A stretch of 64,000 nt of DNA. Source: Lanius collurio (taxonomy: Eukaryota; Chordata; Aves; Passeriformes; Laniidae). Below the pieces are notes generated by a model, which was not told the origin of the DNA, did not search any database, and was given only the letters and a program-made list of their open reading frames with translations. Of this stretch, positions 1 to 13,114 are shown in pieces (the stretch's first letter is position 1; the number at the start of each line of letters is the position of its first letter). The translations under genes and the position numbers were made by a program. The DNA lies in NCBI GenBank assembly GCA_020086605.1, contig JACBWW010000004.1, positions 13,678,220 through 13,742,219 on the forward strand. Reading direction: 5' to 3'.

Positions 1-129
1 GCTTAATATATGAAAATGTAACTTCCATTTCAGTTTCTGTAAGTATTGTCCATCTTCTATGCAGCTGTGAAATAAACTCCTTCTGTTCATACCTCTTATT
101 CTCTGGATACACTTTCACAGACTCACAGT

Positions 130-295
130 TTAAGCTGAATGGGAACAGGATGCACAAGAATCATCAAGTCTGTTCCCCAGCCCTGCATAGCACCATCCCA
201 AAAAAGTCACAACATAGGCCTGAGAGAATTGTCCAAATTCTTCTTGAAAACTCTCAGGTTGGTGCTGTGACCATTTTCCTCACTGAGACTCTGTA
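130..295 (-). mobile_element. CR1 LINE 3' fragment
   Basis: The plus strand reads as the reverse complement of an avian CR1 3' region: AAGAATCATCAAGTC, CCCAGCCCTGCATAGCACC, GGCCTGAGAGAATTGTCCAAA, TTCTTCTTGAAAACTCTCAGG and GGTGCTGTGACCATTTTCC follow in the usual CR1 order with many substitutions. It is an old, 5'-truncated, non-coding copy. Left edge uncertain by about 20 bp. Confidence 0.8.
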
Positions 296-3200
296 TTTAT
301 TTTTTTATGTAAGCCAGCCTCAATCAGCATTCTGCCTTCCAAAGTCAACAGAAACTGGTTTGCACAATCCAGCAAGCCACCTATTTATTCTTTTTTTTTT
401 AAGCCTAACATGCAATATCTTTTATTTCTGCTAGCTTTTCATCCAAGCTTCCTTCTCTTTATTTTTAATCTGTTCTTGCTGTTTTCTGTAAATCTGCATG
501 AGATCAGTGAAGTAGGTCTTTATTTTCCAGGCTCATATTACACTTCCATGTGTGGCTTTCTTAAAGTCTTTCTGTCTCTCCAATGTTGCTCTAGTTGAGC
601 AGAAGCTGCGGTTTACCAAGAATGTTCCCTGGAATGTGCAACCGGTGGCAACTACAGTTTCCATAAACCCAGCAGTTCTTTTTCCAATAACAAGAAAATT
701 TCATGAAAATAATATATATTTTTGTGCATAGTTCTTCTTAGCTGATACCAATTTTCTGAATTCAAGCGGAGCTTTCCTGCACCAAGTAGATCTCATTTCT
801 TTTAGACCTTTGCTTGCTTACTTTGTTGTACAATGGCTGAACCATTTCTGCTTTGCAAAGTATTTTTTTTAGACTGCTATAGTGAAGTTTTCCAGTTTGT
901 TTCTAAGATTTTAACTTTATTCAGTTTGATACAGTACCTTTCAGAAAAAAAAAAATTATGGTCCCCCTCCTGCTGCTAAACATATACTACTGCAGTTTTC
1001 CTTTGTGCCAGGTCTCTTGGTCATACAGCTACAGGGCAAGATGGTTTGGTCAGCTGATTTGACAGCAAGAGAAGTACCAAAAATGTTCTCATACTTCTAT
1101 GGAGAAACATGCTCTCAGTGGCTTTAGTTCCTGTAATTCTTTCTAAATTTTCACAAAAATCTGCATACCTTTTGTGTCAAAGAGGTTTTTTTCTGTAGAT
1201 TTCCTGCAGCATCATTTCCTGACAGCACAATGAAGGTGTCAGTTGTGGTTCTGCTGGTCCTAGCCTGTCAGCATGATGTATACAGAAAATACAGTGGAGA
1301 TGTCCTTCAGCTGGTCACCCTTTCTGCCTTGTTCTTTAGTATCACTGTGTGCAGCACCCAAGATTTTAGTCCAAGACCCTCAAATTGTTAAATATATTTG
1401 CAAATAGCCTAGGTTCACAGAGACTTTTTGGACTCCTATTCATAAGTCATATTTCTCTTTTTTACTCTCAAAGTCAGAAAAAAACAGCTAAACTTCTATT
1501 TATTGCTACTCTTTTGGTGTACCCTGGTTTCAAAGGAAGCAGTGTATTTCTAACGTTGTCTTACATAAGAGGTTTAATAAGGCCATTTCACATTTAGATA
1601 AATGTTGGCTTGTGGTTAGATTACCCTCAGAAACTGAGAACTGTGCTGGAAAAATAAACAAGACATGGGTTTGTTAGGACGCGTTTCTCATATACTCTGT
1701 TCTCAGCAGCTTAACTCATCGCACAGAGAATGTCCGAGAAGTCGTGTCCTGGGGCATTTACTGTCCTGGGTTCTGATGGGCTCAATGCAATGCTTACCTA
1801 ACGGGGCATGAATCTAACTTAGCAGTTAGATTTAATATAGCTGAATTTATGAGAGCAAGCAATTTAGCCTGAGCCTGAGCTACAGACTGAAGCTCATTTT
1901 CCTTGCACTCCCTCTTCGCTTGCCCAAACAATCAGCCCAGTGGTGCATAACTTCTTTCATTTTGTAAAAATTCTGTGCTGGGTGGTATGATAACTCAATA
2001 TCCAATTCTCATTGTTTTCTTATATCTTGGCAGCTGTGACACTACTGCTGCTGAAGTTTTCATTTGGTACTGGATCGTGGTGTGATTTGTTAATGTTTGT
2101 TCTTCATCAAAAGTATAATGGATGGGAACTGTAATTGCATGGAGTTAAAAGGGGTTAATTTGACATACAATCTTCTCTGCAGGTCATCTGCTTGTCTGTA
2201 AAATCCAGTGACACTGCAAAAAACATCACCTCCATAAAAATGTGATGTCTCTATATTGCATACAAAACACACTGGCATAATTTTGACAGTGCACTATGCT
2301 AAACCATTATTAGTGCCATGCATAAATTTACATAAATATTTATATAAGTTCTGAATACATTTTGTTAAATGTTCTATTACCACAGTGGAAAGAAAAAAAA
2401 AAAAAAGCTTTTAGAGCATATATGTACTTTATAATCCAGCAAATGCAATTTTAAAAAAAGTAACCTGCATCTGTCTAAGTGAGCATATGAAAAAAATGGG
2501 GGAAGAAGGAGAGAGAGAATTCCTATTAATTTTTTGATTATCTGCAGATTCCATTCTCTCACATTTCATTCACGTCATTTTCACTTTATAGCTTTGCAGG
2601 AAAACAATGAACAGTGTCTGAAAATCATAAGGCTCTGAGCAAGCACTAGGCACAATTCTATATGCATTTATATACACCCCCAAGTAGCTGCTGCTGCTGC
2701 TCCATTCAGCCTTTAAAGGCTCCATGTATTGATGATTCTCAAGTGTTGTAGCTGATGGCAGAGACAGATGCCAACAATTGTTATCTCCATGCACAAAATT
2801 TCACGCTGCAAAAGCAGCTGACACTAATGGACCTTCTTTGGCAGCCCCATGAGTGCACAACTCTGCAGTGAGAGTGGAAAAACTCAGACTCTGACTGAAG
2901 TTATATACTAAAATAAAGTTCCATCCTCAGTGTCTCTCAGAAAAAAACCCACAAAAAACCTCCATCTAATTATGCTTAAGGGTTGGAGTGACTTTAAGGG
3001 ATAAAAATACTTCCCATTTTCAGTTGTACAAGAAGTATCCCTATTTATTAAGGTTAGAAACAATACTACATATGGTTCTTTGGGAAAGGAGGGATGGGAT
3101 AGATTTCTGTACACATAAGGGTAAGCAATTGAGTTGTTTGTTTCTTCACTTATTCATTGTCCCACCTGACAGCCAACCTGATGAAAAAGGTGCAGATAAT

Positions 3201-5034
3201 ATCCACAGTATCTGCACATAAAATGGCAATGGATGTATACAGAAGACAAACTATAACCACTATTTATGTTAAAAAGGCTGTTAAATATAGTTACAAAAAC
3301 TGTAGTTTTGCTCAATAATTTTACACTTGTGCAATTTAACTACTCACTGAACTCTTCTACTGTTTTGTAGTCTTCAGAGGGACAGAGTAAGTTGATGATC
3401 CTGTGTTTATCACATTTTCAACCATGTGTTCTCGTGAAAGTGCCCATCTCTGATAGCACATCTACAGAACAGATTTGGACCAAAATATTCACATTGACAA
3501 AATTTTGTCTAGGCAAATTTCATTGATATAAACAAAGCCTTAGTTACTTAGGACTTTTAGTTAAATCTAAGGAAAAATTCATTCAATGGGCTTTTCACAA
3601 TGCACTTAAAAATATTTTGAAATAAAAAATGGTGAAAACATTACATTGCATATGCTGCATATTTTTTTTTCTTTAATAAATCATGAAATAAACAATAATT
3701 CTTTGCAGGAAGCCCTGCTTGCTTCACCATGCTAGATTTTATGTTATCAGGATTCAGTATATGCATCAACAGGGACATACAGCTCATAATAGCAGCCAGT
3801 GTGATTTTGCACACTTCCTTTAAAGCGATACTTTCTCAATATTTTACAGATTATGATTAAAGCTCGTGGCCTCATTGGGTTTATAATAACATATTGCCTG
3901 TTTGTCATAAAGATTAACATAATTATGTTTTAGAGAAGAGTCTGGTTTCTCAGGCCCTGCTGTAAATAAGACATGTTAAGATAGCTTTGAAGAAATCTTT
4001 CAACAGTCCTATGGGGTATGGTGGCTATTGTATTAGAGATGCAACCGGTTAATAAAGCAGTTCATAAATCTGAAATCTATTATCTGGCTGAAGAAATGGT
4101 ACAGCTCCTTAAAAGTACATAGAAAGGGGTTGTATTGAATGAAAGTAAAGGGACATGATCAGCCTGATATCTAACCAATTAATAAATGTGAGCCAAAAGT
4201 GGTTCTACAGTCATTTAAAAAAGCCTGCCTGCTTCCTAAAATTTACAGGTGGATAATTTGTAGGTAAATCACACATTTCTGCCTTATTTCTGTCAGGTCA
4301 TAATCCCAAGTTTTTTCTACTCTGATTGCTTCTGTTTCAAAGATCTGTAGGGAAGCTTTTGTTCCCTACAGAGAATAACCATTCCATACAGAGTCACACA
4401 AGCTTTAACAGAGTAATAAGATCCTTTATCTGCTCCTCCCAAGCTGCAAAAACACATAAAGAAATGCTACTATCTGGCTGCAGGTGAATACTGTGCTTGG
4501 AAGAATAAGGAAGACATAGAAAGTGTGTAAAAGTGTTTTCTGTTCTGTTTACTTATCAGAAAAACACTGCAGGGCTGGTCCCTGACAATACAAATAGGAG
4601 AATCTTCATTACTGGTGCAGTGCATAAATAGACACATTACACCTGTCTGAATAAGAAAGATGAACTTCTAGATTAAGGAGAAAATTCCCAACTAATTCAT
4701 GGGGTTTGAAGTGATACTGTAAGGAAAGCAAAAGACCCTAAAAATCTTCCATGGAAGCAAAGTTAGGGTTGGAAAGAAAATAAATATTTATCACAGTTTT
4801 CTAATGCTCAGGTGGGAGTGACACAGAGAAAATTTAATCCTCGCCAAAATCTTCAGTATGCTGGATCTTCTGGAAATTTCAATTTTTTTCAAGGTTTGTC
4901 CTACGTGACAACTGGAAAATGTGTAAAAAAGATCATTATTCAGTAAAAGACTCTTAAAGGTTAAAATGGGATTAAGACATTTGGGAGAGTAAATTTTAGA
5001 GATTATTTTTCAGGTGCCAGGGCAAATTTACTTA
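296..5034. other. AT-rich intergenic DNA, no gene seen
   Basis: Only short chance ORFs are present. A stretch at about 3810-3990 looks somewhat more constrained (see findings). There are A/T homopolymers (for example near 2392-2405) but no recognisable repeat family, RNA gene or exon. Confidence 0.6.
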
Positions 5035-5278
5035 TTACTCCTTTGAGTCCTGAGTCCATGTCATTTATGAAGATGATGAAGAGAACTGGGTTGAGGATGG
5101 AGCCTTGCCCAGCCCAACTAGTGACTGGCTGCCAGCCTGATATCTCCCCATGTACTATAACACTTTGTTCCCAAGCTCTGAGCCCCTGTATAATACAGAT
5201 ATCCAGCTATGTGCTGCACCTTTGGGCCAGGATGCTGTGAGAGACAGCATTGAGGTAGCAAAAGTCTAAAAAAGCAGA
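5035..5278 (-). mobile_element. CR1 LINE fragment from the reverse-transcriptase region (broken)
   Basis: The minus-strand translation resembles the CR1 reverse transcriptase block. It has a degraded DFxxAFDxVSHSIL-like segment (residues LDFCYLNAVSHSIL), then a GWQPVTS segment, then QGSILNPVLFIIFINDMD, equivalent to the conserved PQGSVLGPVLFNIFINDLD motif. The frame is damaged by stops and changed catalytic-domain residues, so it is a dead fragment. It is an internal piece lacking the 3' tail. Confidence 0.8.
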
Positions 5279-8200
5279 GGGTAAGAAAAAAAGGAAAATA
5301 AAGCTCTCATCACTTGCCTATAAGAAGGATTACAAAACGATAATATGAAAATTCCTGGACTTATTCTGTGTGCAATATGGAGAAATAATTGAGCCTCAGC
5401 AGTAGAATGCCGTCAGGAACGTGTAAAGGTCCGTGTCATGTTCCTGGACCTCTGGCTATTGTGTACATCATGTCACAATGCATCTGTCCTCATCCTCCTG
5501 CAATGTAGAAATCCTGCTATTATGTATGAATGGAGAATACTAATAATATTTCTCACCGGGACTTAGAAGAGAGCATCTTGCTTTGTCCTTGTGTGAGCCT
5601 TATTTCCATACTCCAGTAGAGTTGCAGAGCTCTTCAGAGCCAGGGATAATGGCTCAGTGTGACATTTAAGCAAACTCTGTATGATGCTTGCTTGCAGCCT
5701 GAATGGCCAGAGACTAGCCTTTATGCCACTTGCATGTTCTGAGTCACTTTTTTCTGCCTTTGAAACCAGTGTCCATAAAATGAAAGATTAATGAGATCAT
5801 CTGCAGCCATCCCTCACACAAATAGCATTCATCTCCTCATCACCCTGCCTCTACAGAAATCAACAAAATTCACAAATCACTTCACAAATCACTCTGATAT
5901 CACAGGTTGTGCAGGATGACTTCCCCAAACCTCCCTATCCTAAAACTCATGTGCCTGCACAAACTAAGATGTCCTGGTAAACTTTTAGAATGCATCTTTC
6001 AGTACAGTCACAACAGATTAATAAAATAATTACTATAAGCAAACTAGGTTTCAAAAATTATTTCTTTACTGGTTTTTTTTCTGAAAAAAATGATACAAAA
6101 ATTAATTTCTATATTGGGAATAAAAGGAAGTTTTGCAGAGTAAATAGAAATAGAAGAAGGAAGGAAAGAAAGGAAAGGAAAGGAAAGGAAAGGAAAGGAA
6201 AGGAAAGGAAAGGAAAGGAAAGGAAAGGAAAGGAAAGGAAAGGAAAGGAAGAAAAGGAAGGAAGGGAAATTGATACGAAAAAGAAGAAAGAGGGAATAGG
6301 AGCCATCTAACTTGCATCTGCACACAAAATACATTCTCTAAAGTGCAGGAAACTGAACACTACATACCTAGTGAACTCATATATTAAGTGATTTGTGTTA
6401 AATTAAAGGTTTTATCCCACTCTACATTTTCATAAACTGTTTATTTTGGTAACACAGGAAACTACAAATCTGCAACTGATAACTGATATTGCGCCTTTTT
6501 CCATAATCAACTATGTAACTAAAAACCATCTGGTAGCCTTCCATATGCAATCAGTTCATTCTTCAGATTTTCATTTCAAATTGTTTTTAATGATATCCAA
6601 AAGGCCCTTGCTATAGCAGGAAAGGAAATTAATCTATGTCCCATTGTTTCTTGCTGCTTAAAACTAAATCCTGTGCTTCTTCCTCCTTCCTTTGGGAATT
6701 CCTGTGGTGCAGTACAAAGCATGCATTAAAAGAGAGATGTTTTAATGGATCATTAACTCTCACTGGAGGCTTCAGCCAAGGAAATATTTTGCTATGGTCA
6801 CTGGTAAGCACAAAAGATATTAATGGATATGACACACATACTTTTATATCCAAATTATTCTGTGCTTCTTCAAAGTCCAATGCAGAGAAGCTTTTACTGA
6901 GAAGCTTGAAAGGGACAAATATAAGGGGCTGATACTTAGAGCTTTTGCTTTTGTCAAGGACAGCAGGAAGCTAAAGTTCCAGTCTTAATTCAGTCCATAA
7001 AAGAGACTTTGGATCCTCTCTGGTTCTAGAACAAGGGGTTCTACTGTTCTCTGGTTTTTTTGTGCGTGCTTGCCCTCTTTCTCCCCTTTCTTTAAAAATG
7101 AGCAAATAAAAATTGTCTTAATGAATAACTTGCAATATTTCAGAGCAGTTATTTTCATACAAGAGTAAAGCCTTATCTCCTCCACTACTATGAACCTCTC
7201 CATTAGCACTAACACACTGGATCCTTGTCATCACTGAACTGAGGTAGAGAAAGGTAGAGAAATACCATATTTAGCATACCAGACATGAGGATAGCTAGTG
7301 CAACTTGACTGAAAGTATTTAGGAAGGGACAGGAGTCAAAAACATCTGGAATCAATGTCCAGAGAGCTAATTACCAGGGATGTTTTTGACAAATGATAAC
7401 TCTAGCTAAAACAAAATAGGGGATTAAAATAATCCTGTTTGTTTGTTAATTTGTTTCTAAATAGAATTTTTAGCTATTTTGTATACTGAGTGCAGAAAGT
7501 GAACACAGCAGCTCTTGGCAAGTATGCAGTGCTCTGTCTTCTTTCTTCCTCACATGTGCTTCTTGGGCCTGTTTGAAGGAATCACTTTGACATACTTAAT
7601 CAAACAAAAATCCATACATATCATTTCTAGGCAAAATAGACGAGAGAAGGGAGGAGTGGACACAATAATAGAAAACCAGCCTAAATCTGAGAATATTTGA
7701 AACCTTTTTTCTCTCTCTGCCTGTACATGTGACAAACAAAAAGCAAATAAAAAGAAGGGACAGTAGTGAGAAAATAGACTGCAAATTTATAAGCTGGGAG
7801 ACTTGGTATTAGAGTAGAATGAAAGTAGTGATAAAAGTTTTGGGTGGGGCAGTTTTACCATTACAGACTCATTTCTCTTTCATCTCAAGTCCTTCTATAA
7901 AACCCAGTTAAATGGATTTTGGAATTTGTAAAGTTGATTGGTAAAGTTGAATTGGTTTGGGGGAAATGAACACTGTGGCTATTGCTGCTCACTCTTGTTC
8001 TCCCATATTCTGCCTTGCTCATTGACTGAATCTGCATTTGGGGTGCAATAAAAATTTGTCAGCTAGCATGACATTATATTTTTTACCACTCTTTGACATT
8101 TTCATGGCCTGTGATCATAGCAGAATTTTCTCCACAAAGTGATATCATCTCCACATGATTAAACTAGAGTTGAAAATCAAGGTTAGGAAGAAAACAAACT

Positions 8201-8585
8201 AAACATACCTGACCATAGCCTTGTATCAGGAAGGAGGGTGACCTGAGACTGACAAGCAAGGGGAACAGGTGGAAGAGGAAAAAGTTCCAAACTGGAGTAT
8301 AAATTACCTTGTTCATGTTCTTTTAAATAGTTTGTATGACCTCTAGTGGCCTTTGCTGCCTGCAGTGTCCCTGTGACTTTAATTTTTGGAAGCCATCTGG
8401 ACCTACTGATGCAGCAGCATATTCACATGGATGTTAGATACTTCTAGACTTCTGTTGTGGAAGCCCAAGTCAGGGGTTAGGGGTAGCTATATCAGCACTT
8501 TTTCCTTAAATAAACAAAGGGGAAAATGTTTTTAATTGAAATAAGCATGTCAACTTCCCTTTTCTCCCCAGAGAAACTCTCCCAA
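5279..8585. other. AT-rich intergenic DNA with tandem repeats
   Basis: It holds a perfect 12-bp tandem duplication (TTCACAAATCAC, 5869-5880 and 5881-5892) and the AAGGA pentamer array at 6153-6267. No gene, RNA or transposon is recognisable in the remainder. Confidence 0.6.
6153..6267. repeat. (AAGGA)n pentanucleotide microsatellite
   Basis: About 16 perfect AGGAA units occupy 6171-6250, flanked by imperfect purine-only sequence. All reading frames through it stay open, giving low-complexity Lys/Glu/Gly ORFs on one strand and Phe/Leu/Ser/Pro ORFs on the other; these are not genes. The strand asymmetry (pure purine) could support triplex DNA. Confidence 0.97.
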
Positions 8586-8830
8586 GATAGAATCACAGAA
8601 TGATTTCAAAACAGTCATCTAGGACAGGTTGTTCAGGTCTATTCCCAGTTGGATTTTGAATTATCTCAAAGACTCCACAACCTCTCTGGACAATCTCTTC
8701 CACTGCTCAGCCACACTCATAGGAAAAAAAATCTGTCTTTCTTTTTTAATGTTTTTGGTTTAATGTTTTTGTATTTTGATTTATGACAGTTGCATCTTGT
8801 TCTCTCACTGGATTCCACTGAAAAGACCTA
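8586..8830 (-). mobile_element. CR1 LINE 3' fragment
   Basis: The left edge, GATAGAATCACAGAATG, is the reverse complement of a CR1 3' end. It is followed by CR1 landmarks in order: ACTCCACAACCTCTCTGGACAA, TTCCACTGCTCAGCCACACTC, and TGCATCTTGTTCTCTCACTGG with CCACTGAAAAGA. The copy is diverged, with an inserted T-rich stretch around 8735-8790, and is truncated at its 5' end near 8830. Confidence 0.85.
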
Positions 8831-11800
8831 ATGCATATTTTTGTTAAAGAATGTGAAGAACACAGGATACTCACAGGAGAGACAAATTAAAATAAGAGAT
8901 TTAAATACTACACACACACATATTTTTGCAGAGTGGATTTTTTCTTCCTTTCTTTCTTTTACCCCAGAAGTTTCCAGGGCCTCTGAGCTATAGCACACTC
9001 CACACAGTTCTTGCTCTGTGCTTTGTTTGACTTGGCTAATATTTGCTCCCTACTGCTCTCAGGAGCCTTCTCCTCTCTGCTCCTTCTGGATGTTCTCAGC
9101 TTGCCCTTTTTATTTCATCCCTGCTGATCTGTCACGTTCTCTGTAGCATCCCTCACTTCCACAGACCTTCCAGCTCAGGAAAAAGCATAAACTCACCCTC
9201 AATCTCCAAAAATGAGATACAATTTTGCAAGAAAGATAATTCAAAGAGATGATCTCTGTTTTTCAGTCATATTTATTAATGGACCACAATATCAGTAGTG
9301 TGATGTAGAAGAAGAACAAATAAACCAGATACCTTCCATCATTGCTGGATTTGCTGAATGTTATGTATAGATGATAAACATTACTGCTAGTTTTCCAGTA
9401 TACTTAGATTAAGATGGGAATTTTCCCCAAACTCTCAGTGAAAAAGATACATTAATCCAAATGAGAACAATTTTTTTTTACTGGGTTAGTATTGCATTAT
9501 GCTGTGAGCTGCAGATGGTGGGAGTACTTGCATAGTAAGATACACACAGACAGATGAGGTAATGAAGGTGTTTGGTGCTTGTCCTAGAATCATTTTTTGT
9601 TATAATTTAAATGTTCATAGATTTATCTTTGTAGCTCTTTTTGCACTGCATATCACTGCCTTATCCCTACTTTAGAGAAAAGGAATTGAGTCAAAGACAA
9701 CAAAAAGGGTCATTAAACATTATCACATCAATACCTCATGCACACTAATTCTAGACTACATACTACAGTAATGGTTTGAATCACTTGGCTAAACCAACAT
9801 AGGAAATAGGTAAGAGAAACAGAATGATGTTCCAGCAATTTTAAGTTATTGTTGTTTGTTCTATGGGTTTTTTTACCCCAAAGTCTGCCTCTGCTAATGA
9901 AAAAATTTAGATCTATCTCCCCCCAATATATCACCATGTCACCAACCTTGATGAACTTTAAATAATGAGAATGACATTGAGAATAGTATCACATTAAGAC
10001 ACCACCAGAAAATCTTGGGTGAATTTGACTTTCTCATTTGTATGAGCAGGGGAATTTCTGATTCAGCAGCATATCTAAAAGTAGGAAGCCTTTTGCAATC
10101 AGAGAAATTTTATATTAAAACAATCAAAGAAAAAAGGAAAAAACAACCCAACATTCATCTTAACCATGAACATATATTTCAAACCATCAGACTTTGATCT
10201 AGCCTGGACATTTTTCAACCTCAAGGAATATTTGGTTTGACCTTTTTGGCCTTTTGATTTAATAATTTAACAGTACAATTGAATTCTAATACTCAGGTAT
10301 GTCCAGAGAGATGGCAGGTGCTGGGCTGGTATTGCTCAGGCTGAGCAGATTCCATTTTTCTAGGAAGAAGAAGCTGATATTTCTTTGTAGTTATCTCTAC
10401 ATTGTGTTGCAATTAACTAAACATGGCAAATATACAGACCTACTTTTGCGGGTTTTAGGGATTATTTCTTCCTAAAGAAAAAGCTGACTCCTCACCTCTT
10501 TGTGAGAGATAATATACAATTTACTGTTAACATAGAGGTTTTATTTCTACTCAGCTATAAAGATGGTTTATAAATGCTATCTTTGCCATAAGGTAAGCAA
10601 AGATAATAGACCTGATTTGTACATAGCATATGGGCTTCTGTTTCCAGTTTATTTCCTATTTTATTTCTTGGATTTGCCTAAGGCCTATGTTCTGTTTGCA
10701 TAGGATTTAATTCAAAAATGAATCCTAAAAACATCTCTTCAAAATGTGCATTGCCTTTTTTATTAACAAAGCGTAATTTAGACATCTGCTAAAGTGTCCC
10801 CCAATATAACCGTATGAAAGACAAAACTAATGCAGCTCTAGCCAGTTATTGTGTTAATTCTACATTACAAAAGTTTAGCATCTGCATTTAATGGAAATAC
10901 GTTATTAATGAAAATACATGGTTTAAAAACAGCTTTTGAAATGTAATAATTTATCTAGAGCAAAATTCTATTATTATAGAAGCATCAAGCATGAGGTTTG
11001 GATCATGCTGGGTGCTTTAAATTGTATTTTTTTAAGACAAAAGAATAAAGTTTTAATTACTATAGTTCAAAAAAAACCAGTGATATATCTTAGTGGGTCT
11101 ATTTCCAGCCTAATGTCTGTGAGGCTTGCCAACATCCAAACCTTTGATTCCAAAACCTTCATCAAACTGTTTCTAGCCCTGGAAAAAACACAACTCTCTC
11201 CAGAAGGAATCTGTGTTTTTGGAAGTTAGAGTATAATCTCCTATGAGACTGCTGTACTTTAAAAAACAGAATTAGATCTTAGTTTCTGAATCAAAGAACT
11301 TTGGCATATGGATCAGCATTTTCAAATGGATTAATCTCTGTGTTGGGTTTAAGTCCTAACATGACCAGCAAAAACTCAGTAATAGCTCTTCTCTCACTGT
11401 TTTGTCACTGTTTGCTACTGCATCTACAACAGCAGGCTCAGATGCTACAATCATGGCCCACGTGGTTGTCTGATATTGCATCTCTAATAGGAGGTAAAAC
11501 TAAGTGATGATAACAGATGATGCATATGCTTGAATCCTCTCTCAGACTAAAAGAAAATAAGTTAGATTAAACTATTTTCAAGATTATTCCTTATTAAAGT
11601 AGCTTTGCCTTTGAAATAGACAAAATAAATTTATAGAGAGTTCAGTTCCAGAGTTTTGTTTTCTTTATGAAACTTTAGTTTTACTAAAGTCCATTAGTAC
11701 TTAATATAAAATTTCTTTGTGAGAAATTCTCATTGACTTCCAATGGATGAGGATTTCAGCCCAGCATTTTATAGTGTCATAACTTACCAGAAAAATGAAA

Positions 11801-12639
11801 CTTACATTTGTTTTTTTTTACTGAAAAATAAACTACCTGCTTTCTTGCACCCTTCCTATTTGGAACTGCTCCAGAAACTGAAGCCAGAATGCAGACTGTG
11901 ATTTATAGTTCTTGCCACAAATAAGACAACACATCTCCAAAACTATACTTTTCCCCTCTTCTGATCAGGAGAGCTTGAATGACAACCCCATCTACTAAGA
12001 CTAGAGAAATATTAGAAAGTCCTTACCTTGTATAAATAAAGAGTCTGTTTTTATACTCTGCCTGGGGGAAATTTTGTCCTTTTGTTTTTAGGTGCCAGAT
12101 GACTAAAGGAAATAAAATCCAGAGCTGGATTCTGAAGGAAAAAAATCTCAGAATCTTTAAAATTTTCATTGTAGCTACTTCTACAAAACAGTGAGTGAAA
12201 AACAATGTAATTTTCCATTCCCATTTCTAGTAAGTGCTATAAAGAAACCTTATTCCATTAACTCATTAGAAGATTTAAAAAGAGACAGCTGAAGGTGCAC
12301 AGGGTGCTCACATCCCATCTGGTCACTGTGTCCAGAGACAGCAGTGTCACTTTGGTACACATTTCTCTCAGGTAGCTCACAGAAAGGGGCTACAAAGTTT
12401 TGCTAAATGTGTAGTTGTAAATATTATCTGATTGTATGAGGTTCCAATCCCCTCAGATGTTAAGAGGTGGTGTTCAGGTAGAGTTCTCAACGTTCAGGTA
12501 AGACCTCAAAGTAGTCTGAGATATTTACAGTCATTTTAAAAGCCATGACCCTCAGGTAGCCATGAAAGGACATTAATGTAGAAAAAAAATTAATGAAAAT
12601 TCCTCTTATCATATGCATGCTGTAGGACCTGTAAGTCAT
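8831..12639. other. AT-rich intergenic DNA, no gene seen
   Basis: There are short ORFs of under 100 codons without family resemblance and a short (CA)n stretch near 8911. No element is recognisable. Confidence 0.6.
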
Positions 12640-12778
12640 ATTAAAATAAGACTGGAAGCTGGATGGGACCCACAAGGATTATCAAAGTCCAACTCTTATG
12701 TAAATGGCCCATACAGGGATTAAATTCACAGCCTTGTGTGTTTTTGGCACCATGCTCTAACCAACTGAGCTAATCTCA
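12640..12778 (-). mobile_element. tRNA-Ile-derived SINE with CR1 tail (TguSINE1 type)
   Basis: On the minus strand, 12778 down to 12705 aligns with a tRNA-Ile gene: the D-arm and Pol III A box (TAGCTCAGTTGG, 12761-12772) are intact, followed by TTAGAGCATGGTGC and a 3' end CCTGTATGGGCCA matching the acceptor arm. The B box region (about 12717-12729) is degraded. The tail (12704-12640) reads AAGAGTTGGACTTTGATAATCCTTGTGGGTCCCATCCAGCTTCCAG, a CR1 3' end (split here for length: GAGTTGGACTTTGATAATCC then TTGTGGGTCCCATCC). This tRNA-Ile plus CR1 architecture is that of the SINE family described from zebra finch. It is an old, inactive copy, not a tRNA gene. Confidence 0.85.
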
Positions 12779-13114
12779 CAGTCATTCTTACTTGGATTCT
12801 ATTCCACATATCTTGAGGCTACAAAGTGGCAAAGAACAATTTGAGGGTAGTAGAAGAATCAGTTTAATTTCAATTAATTTTAATAGTTCAGCAAGCAAAT
12901 CAGATTTATAAGCACTTGGGGAAAACCTGATGATGAATATTGGCCAACTTTGACATCAAGGACAAACAGTAACAAGGCAGTCTCATTTCTATGATGTGAA
13001 GCAGTGTAGTTTATTTTCTGAGAAGCTCTTATCTCACATGGCATTTTCATTAATAAATTCGGGACATATAATAAAACCATTCTATGTGAGATACAAAACT
13101 AGTTCAATACTCAG

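Noticed and set aside
5990..6334. Overlapping frames of 65-106 codons on both strands
   Set aside because: They are generated by the AAGGA pentamer array, which has no stops in any frame.
11301..11507. A possible LTR-like start (TGTGTTGGGTTTAAG near 11339)
   Set aside because: Only a few bases resemble avian LTR starts; no paired end, primer-binding site or internal coding remnant was seen.
12705..12778. A minus-strand tRNA-Ile gene
   Set aside because: The B box and anticodon-side sequence are degraded and the copy is fused to a CR1 tail, so it is a SINE head rather than a tRNA gene.
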